In this document: positions 1-10,964 of the stretch, one piece after another
Layout: every line of letters starts with the position of its first letter
Position numbering within the stretch: the stretch's first letter is position 1
Assembly (NCBI RefSeq): GCF_014644415.1
Contig: NZ_BMKQ01000001.1
Span: forward strand, 710,569-774,568
Length of the DNA stretch: 64,000 nt
Direction: 5' to 3'
From: Marmoricola endophyticus
Lineage (GTDB): Bacteria; Actinomycetota; Actinomycetes; Propionibacteriales; Nocardioidaceae
Program-made: the position numbers and the translations under genes
The notes under the pieces: generated by a model
Told to the model about the DNA's origin: nothing
Database searches by the model: none
What the model saw: the letters and a program-made list of their open reading frames with translations, nothing else

Positions 1-570
1 GGTGATCGCCTTGTCGAAGGCGGCCTTGCCTGCGGCGCTCGACTTGTACGGCCCGGTGTAGCTCGGGAGGCCGTCACTGCCCTCGGGCACGTCGAGGTAG
101 GAGAGGATGTAGTTCGGGCCGCCGGTGATCACGTCGGTGGCGAAGGCGCGCGAGGCGCCGTACTTGAAGTCGGCGCAGGTGATCTGCTTGCCGTCCTGCC
201 ACTTGACGCCGTCCTTGATGGTGAACTTCCACTGGGTGGCGTCGGCGTTCTTGGTGCCGGTGTCGGTCGCGAGGTCGGCGACCGGCTTGTTGGCGACGTC
301 GGGGTCGGTGTCGGCGGGGAACGAGACCAGCCCGCGGTAGACGGTGCGGTTCAGGTTCGAGATGTCGCGACCGACGTAGACCCGCTGCGGGTCGACGTGC
401 TCGACCGGCTTGTTGATGTAGTAGTACAGCGTCCCGCCCTTGGAGCCGGACTTGGCGGCGTCCCCGGCGCTGCTGTTGTCGCCGCTGCCACCGCCGCCAC
501 AGGCGGCGAGCGTCGCGGCCATGGACGCCACAGCGGCAGCTGCGAGCGCCCGCTTTGCAATGCTGGCCAT
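1..570 (-). CDS. peptide ABC transporter substrate-binding lipoprotein (partial)
   Basis: Extracellular solute-binding protein of the peptide/nickel ABC transporter type (SBP_bac_5). It captures oligopeptides or similar solutes outside the membrane and hands them to the permease. The ATG at 570 has an AGGAGAAG ribosome site directly upstream. The N-terminus is a lipoprotein signal, MASIAK followed by a hydrophobic stretch ending in the lipobox LAAC, with Cys24 as the predicted lipidation site and a Gly/Ser linker after it. Family-typical segments follow: VYRGLVSF, WKFTIKDGVKWQDGK and DFKYGASRAF. Only the first 190 residues of a protein usually 500-600 long are present; the rest runs off the left edge. 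It lies 94 bp downstream of the permease on the same strand and is probably co-transcribed with it. The substrate cannot be told from this part. Confidence 0.9.
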   Translation of the reverse strand, partial: MASIAKRALAAAAVASMAATLAACGGGGSGDNSSAGDAAKSGSKGGTLYYYINKPVEHVDPQRVYVGRDISNLNRTVYRGLVSFPADTDPDVANKPVADLATDTGTKNADATQWKFTIKDGVKWQDGKQITCADFKYGASRAFATDVITGGPNYILSYLDVPEGSDGLPSYTGPYKSSAAGKAAFDKAIT

Positions 571-614
571 CACTTCTCCTTGTGTGTGTGTCGCGCCGAG
601 AACCGGCGGCACGT

Positions 615-635
615 CCGACCGCGGGCTGCGGTCGG
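615..635 (-). other. stem-loop between permease and binding-protein genes
   Basis: A perfect 8-bp inverted repeat, CCGACCGC/GCGGTCGG with a 5-nt loop, sits in the gap between the permease stop and the binding-protein start. Stem-loops here often protect or partly terminate the message so that binding protein and permease are made in unequal amounts. That role is inferred; no U-tract is present. Confidence 0.4.
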
Positions 636-664
636 GGTCTGAGGGGTCGACGAACAAGTGCTCG

Positions 665-1678
665 TCATCGGTCGGCCTTCGGGTCGAGCGCGTCGCGGAC
701 GCCGTCGCCGAAGAGGTTCAGCGACACCACGATCACGGCGATCACGATGGCCGGGAACAGGAAGTACGTGAAGTCGGTCAACGCGTAGTTGACGCCGTCG
801 GTGAGGATGTTGCCCAGCGTCGGCGTGGGCGGCTTGATGCCCACGCCGAGGTAGCTCAGCGCGGCCTCGGCGGAGACGTACTGCGGTGTGATCAGGGTGA
901 AGGAGACCAGCAGCGGCGCCCACACGTTGGGCAGGATCTCCTTGAAGTAGAGCCGCCGAGGCGAGGCGCCGAGCAGCTTTGCCGCCTCGATGAACTCGCG
1001 TTCGCGGATCGAGAGCACCTGCCCGCGGATCAGTCGAGCGACCGCCGGCCAGCCGAAGAGGCCGAGGACCCCGATCTCGTAGACCGCGTTCGCCGGGTTC
1101 GTCGACAACCCGGTGCGCTGCTGGATCGCCGCCACGAAGATCGACGACAGCGCCAGCAGCATCAGGGTCTGCGGGAAGGACAGAGTCAGGTCGATCAGCC
1201 GGCCGACGGTGGCGTCGATCAGGCCGCCGCTGAAGCCGGCGATGATGCCGAGGACGGTGCCGACCACGATCGCCACGATGGCCGCGGCGAGGCTGATCGA
1301 GAGCGAGAAGGTGACGCCGTACCAGAGCCGGGAGAGGACGTCGCGGCCCGTGCCGGGCTCGATGCCGAGCGGGTGGGCCCAGGTGATGCCGCCGGCCGCG
1401 CCCCTCGGCAGACCGCCGAGCGTGGGGTCGATCAGCTTGTCGTCCTGGTTGAGGCTGATCGGGTCGATGATGCCGATCTTGGTGAAGATCGGCGCGAGGA
1501 TCGCGGCGACCAGGACGAAGGCAACGACGTAGAACGCGATCATCGACAGGCGGTCCTTGCGGAACCGTCGCACCGCGAGCTTCGTCGGTGAGAGACCTTC
1601 GAGGCTCTGCGGCTGGTCGTCGGCCTTCGGCTCGTCCGGCGTGGGCGAGACCTCGAGCTGCGACTCCGACAGAGACAT
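665..1678 (-). CDS. ABC transporter permease, DppC/OppC type
   Basis: Integral membrane permease of the peptide/nickel importer family (BPD_transp_1), 337 residues. A cytoplasmic N-terminal tail of about 45 residues precedes the first membrane helix (about 46-66), then the periplasmic loop typical of DppC/OppC, and further helices. The cytoplasmic EAA motif that docks on the ATPase is plain (FIEAAKLLGASPRRLYFKEI), followed by LPNVWAPLLV. I chose the ATG at 1678, with GAGG just upstream, over a GTG/ATG 15 codons earlier because the upstream residues look non-coding. It is followed 94 bp later by the binding-protein gene; the partner permease and ATPases are not in the window. Confidence 0.92.
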   Translation of the reverse strand: MSLSESQLEVSPTPDEPKADDQPQSLEGLSPTKLAVRRFRKDRLSMIAFYVVAFVLVAAILAPIFTKIGIIDPISLNQDDKLIDPTLGGLPRGAAGGITWAHPLGIEPGTGRDVLSRLWYGVTFSLSISLAAAIVAIVVGTVLGIIAGFSGGLIDATVGRLIDLTLSFPQTLMLLALSSIFVAAIQQRTGLSTNPANAVYEIGVLGLFGWPAVARLIRGQVLSIREREFIEAAKLLGASPRRLYFKEILPNVWAPLLVSFTLITPQYVSAEAALSYLGVGIKPPTPTLGNILTDGVNYALTDFTYFLFPAIVIAVIVVSLNLFGDGVRDALDPKADR

Positions 1679-1873
1679 CTGGACCTCGGATCTTCCTAAG
1701 ACGGCTGGGACCTGGGTGCACACCGGGGATCGCCCGGACGGCGCGTGGAGACTCTATGTGAGCCGGGCCATGTTTCCAGGACCCCCGCGGTAACGATCTG
1801 GACACGGGTCGGATCGCTCCGTGACGGTCGTCTCCGCACCTCCCGGACACCGACCTGTGTCAGCACCCACCGG

Positions 1874-1920
1874 AGGTCGAGCAGAGAGCGAGCCCCAGCG
1901 AGCGATCGGTCGTCGAGACC
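1874..1920 (+). repeat. 47-bp dispersed repeat, copy A (left of GIY-YIG gene)
   Basis: Begins AGGTCGAGCAG and ends GTCGTCGAGACC. It matches the reverse complement of 2375-2421 at 42 of 47 positions. Related copies lie at 20166-20263 and 26698-26850, always between genes. No copy is seen inside the 24-kb integrated element. Confidence 0.8.
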
Positions 1921-1945
1921 GCCCGCCGTGAGACACCCGGCGACC

Positions 1946-2248
1946 TCAGCCGCCACGGTCCTCGCGCATGGAGTAGCCGCGCGAGAGGGAGGGCAAGTCG
2001 GCGTACCGGCCCTCGATCAGCGCCTCGCGCTTGGCGCGCGACCAGTTCTGGATCTGCTTCTCGAGGAGGAAGGCATCCTTGATGCTGCGTTGCTGCGCGC
2101 TCCACACCAGGACCACAGGCCGCCGCTTGCGCGTGTACGACGCGCCTTCGCCCGCTTGGTGCTGCCCTACTCGACGCTCGAGGTCGATGGTGCTCCCGAC
2201 GTAGTAGCTGTCGTCCGCGCACCGAAGGATGTAGGTCCAGGCCACCAC
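1946..2248 (-). CDS. small GIY-YIG nuclease domain protein
   Basis: Single-domain GIY-YIG endonuclease (YhbQ/UPF0213 type), about 100 residues. It shows the core WTYILRC, YYVGSTIDLERRV (catalytic Arg in LERRV), the His in GQHQAG and the metal-binding Glu in LLEKQIQNW. The start is uncertain: I took the GTG at 2248 because the family begins just before the first beta strand; an ATG at 2278 is possible and neither has a good ribosome site. The gene is isolated and is bracketed by inverted 47-bp repeats (1874-1920 and 2375-2421), which raises the possibility that it moves or edits that repeat family. Cellular function of such stand-alone proteins is poorly known. Confidence 0.8.
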   Translation of the reverse strand: MVAWTYILRCADDSYYVGSTIDLERRVGQHQAGEGASYTRKRRPVVLVWSAQQRSIKDAFLLEKQIQNWSRAKREALIEGRYADLPSLSRGYSMREDRGG

Positions 2249-2374
2249 GTCATGCTGACCCGTCGACGTCCCAGGCATCGTCGGCGGCAGTACGCCTGTG
2301 GACGGCGTGCACCCAAGCGCGGCCTGTGGATCGGTAACGGCGGGGGTGCCGGTGGTCATCCCCGTGCGGGAGGC

Positions 2375-2421
2375 GGTCTCGACAACCGCTCACTCGCTGG
2401 CGCTCGCTCCCTGCTCGACCT
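2375..2421 (-). repeat. 47-bp dispersed repeat, copy B (right of GIY-YIG gene, inverted)
   Basis: Reverse-orientation partner of 1874-1920, beginning GGTCTCGACAACC and ending CTGCTCGACCT. With copy A it places the GIY-YIG gene inside an inverted-repeat bracket of about 550 bp. A further partial copy of the repeat end (GTCGAGACC) lies at 2454-2462. Confidence 0.8.
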
Positions 2422-2480
2422 TCGGCGGTCACCGGCCCATCTCTCGGCAGCCCGTCGAGACCCCGCGAGCGCGAGCCGGG

Positions 2481-4265
2481 CTACTGCGCCGACTGCTCCT
2501 TCTCCGGCTTCGCGTCGACGCCGGCCTCCTTGCGCTGCTCGGGCGTGATCGGCGCGGGGGCGGCGGTCAGCGGGTCGTACCCGCCGCCGGACTTCGGGAA
2601 GGCGATCACGTCGCGGATCGAGTCGCTGCCCGTGAGGATGGCGCAGATCCGGTCCATGCCGACGGCGATGCCACCGTGCGGCGGGGCGCCGTACGCGAAG
2701 GCGTCGAGCAGGAAGCCGAACTTCTCCTGCGCCTCGGCCTCGGTGAGCCCCATGACGGCGAAGACGCGCTCCTGGACCTCGCGCTGGTGGATACGGATCG
2801 ACCCGCCACCGAGCTCGCTGCCGTTGCAGACGATGTCGTAGGCGTAGGCCAGCGCACTGCCGGGGTCGGTGTCGAAGGTGTCGGCGAACTCCGGCTTCGG
2901 ACCGGTGAACGCGTGGTGCACCGCGGTCCAGGCGCCGGACCCCACCGCGACGTCGCCGCTGGCCACCGCGTCGGAGGCGGGCTCGAACATCGGCGCGTCG
3001 ACGACCCACGTGAACGCGAACGCGTCCTCGTCGATCAGACCGCCGCGACGCCCGATCTCCAGGCGTGCCGCGCCGAGCAGCGCACGGGTCGACTTCGTCG
3101 CGCCGGCCCCGAAGAACACGCAGTCGCCCGGCTCGGCGCCGACGTGCGCGGCGAGTCCGGCGCGCTCGGACTCGGAGAGGTTCTTGGCCACCGGGCCACC
3201 GAGCTCGCCGTCGTCCTGCACGAGGACGTACGCCAGCCCCTTCGCGCCGCGCTGCTTGGCCCACTCCTGCCACGCGTCGAGCTGCTTGCGCGGCTGGGAG
3301 GCGCCGCCGGGCATGACGACCGCGCCGACGTACTCCGCCTGGAACACCCGGAACGGCGTGTCGGCGAAGTAGTCGGTGCACTCGACCAGCTCCTGGCCCA
3401 TCCGCAGGTCGGGCTTGTCGGAGCCGAAGCGGCGCATCGCCTCGGCGTACGTCATCCGCGGGATGGGGCGCGGGATCTCGTGACCGATGGTCGACCACAT
3501 CGCCGCGAGGACGTCCTCCATCAGCGCGATGACGTCGTCCTGGTCGACGAAGCTCATCTCGATGTCCAGCTGGGTGAACTCCGGCTGCCGGTCGGCGCGG
3601 AAGTCCTCGTCGCGGTAGCAGCGGGCGATCTGGAAGTACCGCTCCATGCCGGCCACCATCAGCAGCTGCTTGAACAGCTGCGGGGACTGCGGGAGGGCGT
3701 ACCAGCTGCCCGGCGCGAGACGCGCCGGCACCAGGAAGTCCCGGGCACCCTCGGGCGTGCTGCGCGTCAGCGTCGGCGTCTCGACCTCGACGAAGTCGTG
3801 CGCGGCGAGCGCGTCGCGCGCCGCCTTGTTGATCCGGCTGCGCATCCGGATCGCGTGCGCCGGGCCCGAGCGCCGCAGGTCGAGGTAGCGGTGCCGCAGC
3901 CGGGCCTCCTCCCCCACCTCCACGTGCTCGTCGATGGGGAACGGCAGGGGCGCGGCCGTGTTGAGCACCTCGATGCCCTCGGCCACGACCTCGACGTCGC
4001 CGGTCGGGAGCTCGGGGTTGCGGTTGTGCTCGTCGCGGGCGACGACCGAGCCGGTGACCTTCACGACGTACTCGTTGCGCAGGTCGTGGGCGCGGCCGGT
4101 CAGCACCTCGTCGCGCGCGACCACCTGGACGACGCCGGAGGCGTCGCGGACGTCGAGGAAGGCGACGCCGCCGTGGTCGCGGCGCCGGGCCACCCAGCCG
4201 GCGAGGGTGACGGTCTGGCCGACGTTGTCGGCGCGCAGGGTGCCGGCGTCGTGGGTGCGGATCAC
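2481..4265 (-). CDS. aspS: aspartate--tRNA ligase
   Basis: Class IIb aminoacyl-tRNA synthetase charging tRNA with Asp; 594 residues, normal for the bacterial enzyme. An N-terminal OB-fold anticodon-binding domain (about 1-110, [19 protein letters not shown]) is followed by the catalytic core with motif 2 ([18 protein letters not shown]), the bacterial GAD insertion and motif 3 ([10 protein letters not shown]). It starts with GTG at 4265, with GAGGAG upstream. That GTG overlaps the hisS stop codon by 4 nt (GTGA), so translation is probably coupled. Third gene of the MBL-hisS-aspS operon. Whether it also charges tRNA-Asn depends on gatCAB or asnS elsewhere. Confidence 0.98.
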   Translation of the reverse strand: MIRTHDAGTLRADNVGQTVTLAGWVARRRDHGGVAFLDVRDASGVVQVVARDEVLTGRAHDLRNEYVVKVTGSVVARDEHNRNPELPTGDVEVVAEGIEVLNTAAPLPFPIDEHVEVGEEARLRHRYLDLRRSGPAHAIRMRSRINKAARDALAAHDFVEVETPTLTRSTPEGARDFLVPARLAPGSWYALPQSPQLFKQLLMVAGMERYFQIARCYRDEDFRADRQPEFTQLDIEMSFVDQDDVIALMEDVLAAMWSTIGHEIPRPIPRMTYAEAMRRFGSDKPDLRMGQELVECTDYFADTPFRVFQAEYVGAVVMPGGASQPRKQLDAWQEWAKQRGAKGLAYVLVQDDGELGGPVAKNLSESERAGLAAHVGAEPGDCVFFGAGATKSTRALLGAARLEIGRRGGLIDEDAFAFTWVVDAPMFEPASDAVASGDVAVGSGAWTAVHHAFTGPKPEFADTFDTDPGSALAYAYDIVCNGSELGGGSIRIHQREVQERVFAVMGLTEAEAQEKFGFLLDAFAYGAPPHGGIAVGMDRICAILTGSDSIRDVIAFPKSGGGYDPLTAAPAPITPEQRKEAGVDAKPEKEQSAQ

Positions 4266-5614
4266 GGGTGCTCCTCGGTGGTGGTGCGGACGCTGGGGTG
4301 CAGGTCCTGCGGTGGTGGCGTCCAGGTCGCGGGATCGACCGCGACCTGCTCGCCCGAGCGGATGTCCTTGACCTCGGCGCTGTCCTCGCCGTCGCCGGGG
4401 AACAGGACGTACGGGATGCCGCGCCGCTCGGCGTAGCGGATCTGCTTGCCGAACCGCTGCGCGGCGGGCGCGACCTCGCAGGGCACACCGTGGGCGCGCA
4501 GGGCGTCGGCCGCGGCGTCGCTGACGGGACGCGAGTCCTCGTCGACGACGGCCACGAGCACGGCGCTGGGCACGGGTCGGTCGCCCCCGAGCGCCCCCGC
4601 GTTGACCAGCGGCACGAGCACCCGGCTGACGCCGAGCGAGATGCCGACGCCGGGGTACGTCGTACGCCCGTCGGTGGCCAGCGAGTCGTAGCGTCCGCCC
4701 GAGCAGATCGAGCCGAGACCCTCGTGGCCGGTCAACCGTGTCTCGAACACCGTCCCGGTGTAGTAGTCCAGGCCGCGCGCGATCTTGAGGTCGGCCACCA
4801 CCGAGACACGGTCGGTGACCAGCGGTGCGCAGCCGGCGACGACGGCCTCCAGCTCGGCGAGCCCCTCGTCGAGCAGCGGGTGCTCGACGCCGAGGGCGCG
4901 GACCTGCTCGACGAAGCCGGTGTCCGGGGTGGCGATGGTGGCGATGCGCAGGCAGCGCTCGGCGAGGTCGGCGTCCATCCCGCCCTCGACCAGGAGTGCG
5001 GCGACAGCCTCGGGCGACTGCTTGTCGAGCTTGTCGACCGCCGTCATCGCCGGACCCGGGTCCTCGAGGCCCAGGCCGCGGAAGTAGCCCTCGAGCAGCT
5101 TGCGGTTGTTGACCTGCAGCGTGAAGCCGGGCAGGAAGTCGAGGCGGCGCAGCGCGTCGAGCATCACCCGCGCGACCTCGACGTCGTGGTGGGAGGCCAG
5201 CTCATCGCGCCCGACGATGTCGATGTCGGCCTGGGTGAACTCGCGGTAGCGGCCCTCCTGCGGGCGCTCGCCGCGCCAGACCTTCTGGATCTGGTAGCGA
5301 CGGAAGGGGAACTCCAGCTTGCCGGCGTGCTCGACGACGTACCGCGCGAACGGCACCGTGAGGTCGAAGTGCAGGCCGAGACCCGAGGTGGCGTCGGCGT
5401 CCGTCTCCTGCAGCCGGCGCAGCACGTAGACCTCCTTCGAGGTCTCCCCCTTGCTGAGCAGCTGCTCCAGCGGCTCGACCGCGCGGGTCTCGACGTTGCC
5501 GAAGCCGTGCAGCTCGAAGGTGCGCGACAGCGTCTCGACCAGACGCTGCTCGACGACGCGGTCGGCGGGCAGGAGCTCGGGGAAGCCGCTCAGCGCGGCG
5601 GTACGCCGCGCCAT
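4262..5614 (-). CDS. hisS: histidine--tRNA ligase
   Basis: Class IIa synthetase for tRNA-His, 450 residues. Visible are [13 protein letters not shown], motif 2 ([18 protein letters not shown]), the His-specific loop [12 protein letters not shown], motif 3 ([12 protein letters not shown]) and a C-terminal anticodon-binding domain ending in RSGEQ. The ATG at 5614 shares its A with the TGA of the upstream hydrolase gene (TGATG), so an upstream extension of the frame is not coding. It overlaps aspS by 4 nt at its 3' end. Colocalisation of hisS and aspS is standard in actinobacteria. Confidence 0.98.
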   Translation of the reverse strand: MARRTAALSGFPELLPADRVVEQRLVETLSRTFELHGFGNVETRAVEPLEQLLSKGETSKEVYVLRRLQETDADATSGLGLHFDLTVPFARYVVEHAGKLEFPFRRYQIQKVWRGERPQEGRYREFTQADIDIVGRDELASHHDVEVARVMLDALRRLDFLPGFTLQVNNRKLLEGYFRGLGLEDPGPAMTAVDKLDKQSPEAVAALLVEGGMDADLAERCLRIATIATPDTGFVEQVRALGVEHPLLDEGLAELEAVVAGCAPLVTDRVSVVADLKIARGLDYYTGTVFETRLTGHEGLGSICSGGRYDSLATDGRTTYPGVGISLGVSRVLVPLVNAGALGGDRPVPSAVLVAVVDEDSRPVSDAAADALRAHGVPCEVAPAAQRFGKQIRYAERRGIPYVLFPGDGEDSAEVKDIRSGEQVAVDPATWTPPPQDLHPSVRTTTEEHP

Positions 5615-6351
5615 CACAGGCCCCGCGTGATGGGCGTCGGGCCGGGCGCGGTGGGATCCGCCGGGTCCAGGTCCGCCAGGAACGGGTTGGTCGCCCGCTC
5701 GCGGCCGATCGAGGTCTGCTCGCCGTGCCCGGGGAGGACGACGACGTCGTCGCGCATCGGCAGCACCTTGGCCGCGAGCGTGCGCAGCATCGTCGGGTGG
5801 TCGCCGCCGGGCAGGTCGGTCCGCCCGATCGACCCGGCGAAGAGCAGGTCGCCGGCGAAGAGCACCTCGGAGACGTCCGGCTGGTCGTCGTACGGCGTCC
5901 GGAAGGTCACCGACCCCTGGGTGTGACCGGGCGTGTGGTCCACCACGAAGTCGAGACCGGCCAGCTGCAGGCCCTGGCCGTCGGCCAGCTCGCGTACGTC
6001 GTCGGGCTCGGCGAACTGGTGCTTGTCGCCGAGCAGCCCTCCCATCAGCATCGCCGAGCTCTCCTTCGACATCCCGGCCAGCGGGTCGGAGAGCAGGTGC
6101 CGGTCGGCGGGGTGGATCCACGCGGTGGCGTCGTACGTGCCCGCCACCGGCGCGACGCACCACATGTGGTCGACGTGGCCGTGCGTGACCAGGACCGACA
6201 CCGGCTTCAGCTTGTGCTCGCGGACCACCTCGGCGACACCGGCCGCGGCGTCCTTGCCCGGGTCGACGACGACGCACTCGGTGCCGGGCCCGGTGGCGAC
6301 GACGTAGCAGTTGGTGCCCCAGGGCCCGGCGGGGAAGCCTGCGATGAGCAC
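5614..6351 (-). CDS. MBL-fold metallo-hydrolase, glyoxalase II-like
   Basis: Metallo-beta-lactamase-fold hydrolase of 245 residues. The binuclear metal site shows as THGHVDH (HxHxDH), HTPGHTQGS, GDLLFAGSIGRTDLPGG and LPGHGEQT, the pattern of the glyoxalase II/thioester-hydrolase subgroup. M. tuberculosis has a homologous gene next to hisS at the same locus. It starts with GTG at 6351, with AGGAG about 10 nt upstream, and its stop overlaps the hisS start by 1 nt, so it is first in a three-gene operon. The natural substrate in mycothiol-using bacteria is not established from sequence. Confidence 0.92.
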   Translation of the reverse strand: MLIAGFPAGPWGTNCYVVATGPGTECVVVDPGKDAAAGVAEVVREHKLKPVSVLVTHGHVDHMWCVAPVAGTYDATAWIHPADRHLLSDPLAGMSKESSAMLMGGLLGDKHQFAEPDDVRELADGQGLQLAGLDFVVDHTPGHTQGSVTFRTPYDDQPDVSEVLFAGDLLFAGSIGRTDLPGGDHPTMLRTLAAKVLPMRDDVVVLPGHGEQTSIGRERATNPFLADLDPADPTAPGPTPITRGL

Positions 6352-6516
6352 GGGTGGTCGCTCCTGCGTTCTCGGTGGCGCTGCGTGTGGATGGCCGGGC
6401 GGTCGCTCCCGCCCACGGCCGGAAGCCTAACGGGAGGGCGCTGGCTACGATGGCCGGGTTTCCGCACCGCCGAACGGCGCCGACCGGGCGCCACGCGCCT
6501 ACCAAGGGTGGATCAG

Positions 6517-7959
6517 ATGACCGCTCCCGACGACCAGCAGCCTCCGACCGACGAGGAGACGACGGCCGACTCCGCCGTACCGGCAGCGCCGACTGCGCCC
6601 GCCGCGCCGCGACCGGGCCCTCCGCCCGTCCCGCGTCCGCCGGCCGGCGCCCGTCCCGCACCTCCGCGGTCCGCGCCGACCGCACCGGAGGTCGTGCAGC
6701 CCACGTCCGGCCCGGACGACTCCGCCGTGGCCCGCGAGGCGGCGACCTGGGGCCGCGTCGAGGACGACGGCACGGTGCACGTGCGGACCGCCGACGGCGA
6801 GCGCACGGTCGGCCAGTACGCCGCCGGCTCGCCGGAGGAGGCGCTGGACTTCTTCGTACGACGCTTCGTCGCGCTCGCGACCGAGGTCACCCTGCTCGAG
6901 GAGCGCGTCGCTGCGGCCGCCACGTCGCCCGAGCAGGGTGCGGAGCAGGTCAAGGCGGTGCGCGAGCAGGTCGTCGACGCCCCCGCGGTCGGTGACCTCG
7001 ACGGGCTCGTCGCCCGCCTCGATGCCCTCTCCCCCGTCCTCGCCGAGCAGCGCGAGACCCGTCGCGCCGAGCGGGCGAAGCAGAAGGAGGAGACCCGGGT
7101 CGCGAAGGACAAGGTCGTCGCCCGCGCCGAGAGGGTCGCGGCCGGCACCGACTGGCGCAACGGCGCGAACCTGCTGCGTCAGCTGCTCGAGGAGTGGAAG
7201 GCGCTCCCCCGCCTGGACAAGGCGGCCGACGACGAGCTGTGGAAGCGCTTCTCCGCCGCACGCACGACGTACACCCGGGCGCGCAAGGCGCACTTCGCCG
7301 AGATGGACGAGAAGCGCGCCGGCTCCCAGGTCGTCAAGGAGCGGCTGATCAAGGAGGCCGAGGCGCTCTCCACCTCGACGGAGTGGGGCCCCACCTCGGG
7401 CCGCTACCGCGACCTGATGACCCAGTGGAAGGCCGCCGGGCCGGCACCGAAGGCGGAGGACGAGGCGCTGTGGCAGCGCTTCCGGGGCGCGCAGGACGTG
7501 TTCTTCCACGCACGCGACGAGGCCAACCGCGCCGAGAACGAGGAGTTCGCCCGCAACGCCGAGGTCAAGGACGCCCTGCTGGTCGAGGCCGAGGCGCTGC
7601 TGCCGATCAAGGACCTCCCCACCGCCAAGCGCACGTTCCGCGACATCGCCGACCGCTGGGAGGACGCCGGCAAGGTGCCGCGGGACCGGATGAAGGAGCT
7701 CGAGGGCCGGATCCGCAAGGTCGAGCAGGCCCTCCGCTCCGCCGAGGACGCGCAGTGGACGCGCAGCGACCCGGAGAAGTCGGCGCGCGCCGACGACATG
7801 GTCGGCAAGCTGCAGGCCGCCGTCGACGCGCTCGAGGCCGACCTGGAGAAGGCGCGTGCGGCCGGCGACGACAAGCGCGTGGCCCAGCTCGAGAGCGACC
7901 TCGCGGGGCGTCGTACGTTCCTCGAGGCCGCGCAGCGCACCGCCTCCGAGTTCGGCTGA
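6517..7959 (+). CDS. DUF349 domain-containing coiled-coil protein
   Basis: Protein of 480 residues with a Pro/Ala-rich disordered N-terminus (about 1-70), then long charged helices carrying repeated DUF349 modules: LLEEWKALPRLDKAADDELWKRF, then the QWKAAGPAP...LWQRFRGAQ repeat and a third near IADRWEDAGKVPRDRMKELE. The biochemical role is unknown; the family is widespread in actinobacteria next to the hisS/relA block, suggesting a link to translation or stress. The ATG at 6517 has AAGGGTGG upstream. It is divergent from the hydrolase gene with a 165-bp shared promoter region, and convergent with relA. Confidence 0.9.
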   Translation: MTAPDDQQPPTDEETTADSAVPAAPTAPAAPRPGPPPVPRPPAGARPAPPRSAPTAPEVVQPTSGPDDSAVAREAATWGRVEDDGTVHVRTADGERTVGQYAAGSPEEALDFFVRRFVALATEVTLLEERVAAAATSPEQGAEQVKAVREQVVDAPAVGDLDGLVARLDALSPVLAEQRETRRAERAKQKEETRVAKDKVVARAERVAAGTDWRNGANLLRQLLEEWKALPRLDKAADDELWKRFSAARTTYTRARKAHFAEMDEKRAGSQVVKERLIKEAEALSTSTEWGPTSGRYRDLMTQWKAAGPAPKAEDEALWQRFRGAQDVFFHARDEANRAENEEFARNAEVKDALLVEAEALLPIKDLPTAKRTFRDIADRWEDAGKVPRDRMKELEGRIRKVEQALRSAEDAQWTRSDPEKSARADDMVGKLQAAVDALEADLEKARAAGDDKRVAQLESDLAGRRTFLEAAQRTASEFG

Positions 7960-7985
7960 GCCGGCGGCGGCGCGACGTCGCCGGC
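7960..7985. terminator. hairpin between convergent DUF349 gene and relA
   Basis: The inverted repeat GCCGGCG/CGCCGGC with a 12-nt loop lies in the 34 bp between the two convergent stops. It could end transcription from both sides, though there is no U-tract. Confidence 0.4.
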
Positions 7986-7993
7986 GCCGGGCC

Positions 7994-10333
<2,340 letters not shown>

Positions 10334-10393
10334 ACGGCCTGCACCCACCTTCCGCGCTCGCTGTCAGGCCAGTCTAGGCCGACAGGCGTGCTC

Positions 10394-10948
10394 TCAAACT
10401 GTCCGCAGCGCGGTGAGGGGTACGTCGCCCAGCGTCGCCCGCCCGGGCAGGAACGAGAGCTCGAGGAGCACGGCCAGCGCGTGCACCGAGGCGCCGGCCT
10501 GCTCGACCAGGTCGGCGGTCGCGCGGGCGGTGCCGCCCGTGGCGAGGACGTCGTCGACCAGCAGCACCCGCTCACCCGGTGCGAGGGCGTCGACGAGGAT
10601 CTCGAGGGTCTCCGAGCCGTACTCCAGGTCGTAGGAGACCGACCGGGTCTCCCCCGGCAGCTTGCCGGGCTTGCGGACGGGTACGAATCCGACGCCGAGG
10701 GCCAGCGCCACCGGGGCACCGAAGATGAAGCCGCGCGACTCCATGCCGACCACGGTGTCGACGGCGGCCGCCCCGTCGGGACCGCGACCGGCAGCCGCGA
10801 GCGCCTCGACGACCCGGCCCAGCGCGGTCGGCTCGGCCAGCAGCGGACTGATGTCCTTGAACGTCACGCCGGGCTTCGGGAAGTCGGCGACGTCGCGGAC
10901 CAGGTCCAAGGCGTCGCTCAGGTCGGGTGGGGTGGCGAAGTCGCTCAC
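10394..10948 (-). CDS. apt: adenine phosphoribosyltransferase
   Basis: Cytosolic type I phosphoribosyltransferase, 184 residues, converting adenine and PRPP to AMP in purine salvage. The PRPP-binding loop is VLLVDDVLATGGT; also visible are PKPGVTFKDISPLL, GMESRGFIFG and VRKPGKLPGET, all typical of Apt. I chose the GTG at 10948 because it has AGGAG 10 nt upstream and matches the family length; the open frame extends into secF but that part reads as non-coding. It lies 16 bp after secF and 60 bp before relA on the same strand. Confidence 0.95.
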   Translation of the reverse strand: MSDFATPPDLSDALDLVRDVADFPKPGVTFKDISPLLAEPTALGRVVEALAAAGRGPDGAAAVDTVVGMESRGFIFGAPVALALGVGFVPVRKPGKLPGETRSVSYDLEYGSETLEILVDALAPGERVLLVDDVLATGGTARATADLVEQAGASVHALAVLLELSFLPGRATLGDVPLTALRTV

Positions 10949-10964
10949 GCGAAGGATCTCCTGG

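Noticed and set aside
581-592. TG-repeat upstream of the binding-protein gene as a phase-variation tract
   Set aside because: Only about five TG units, outside the coding sequence and upstream of the ribosome site; too short to support.
2298-4436. Very long plus-strand frame opposite aspS
   Set aside because: Mirror of aspS in high-GC DNA; low-complexity charged translation and no ribosome site. The same applies to long frames opposite hisS, relA, thrS, ruvB and the acyl-CoA synthetase.
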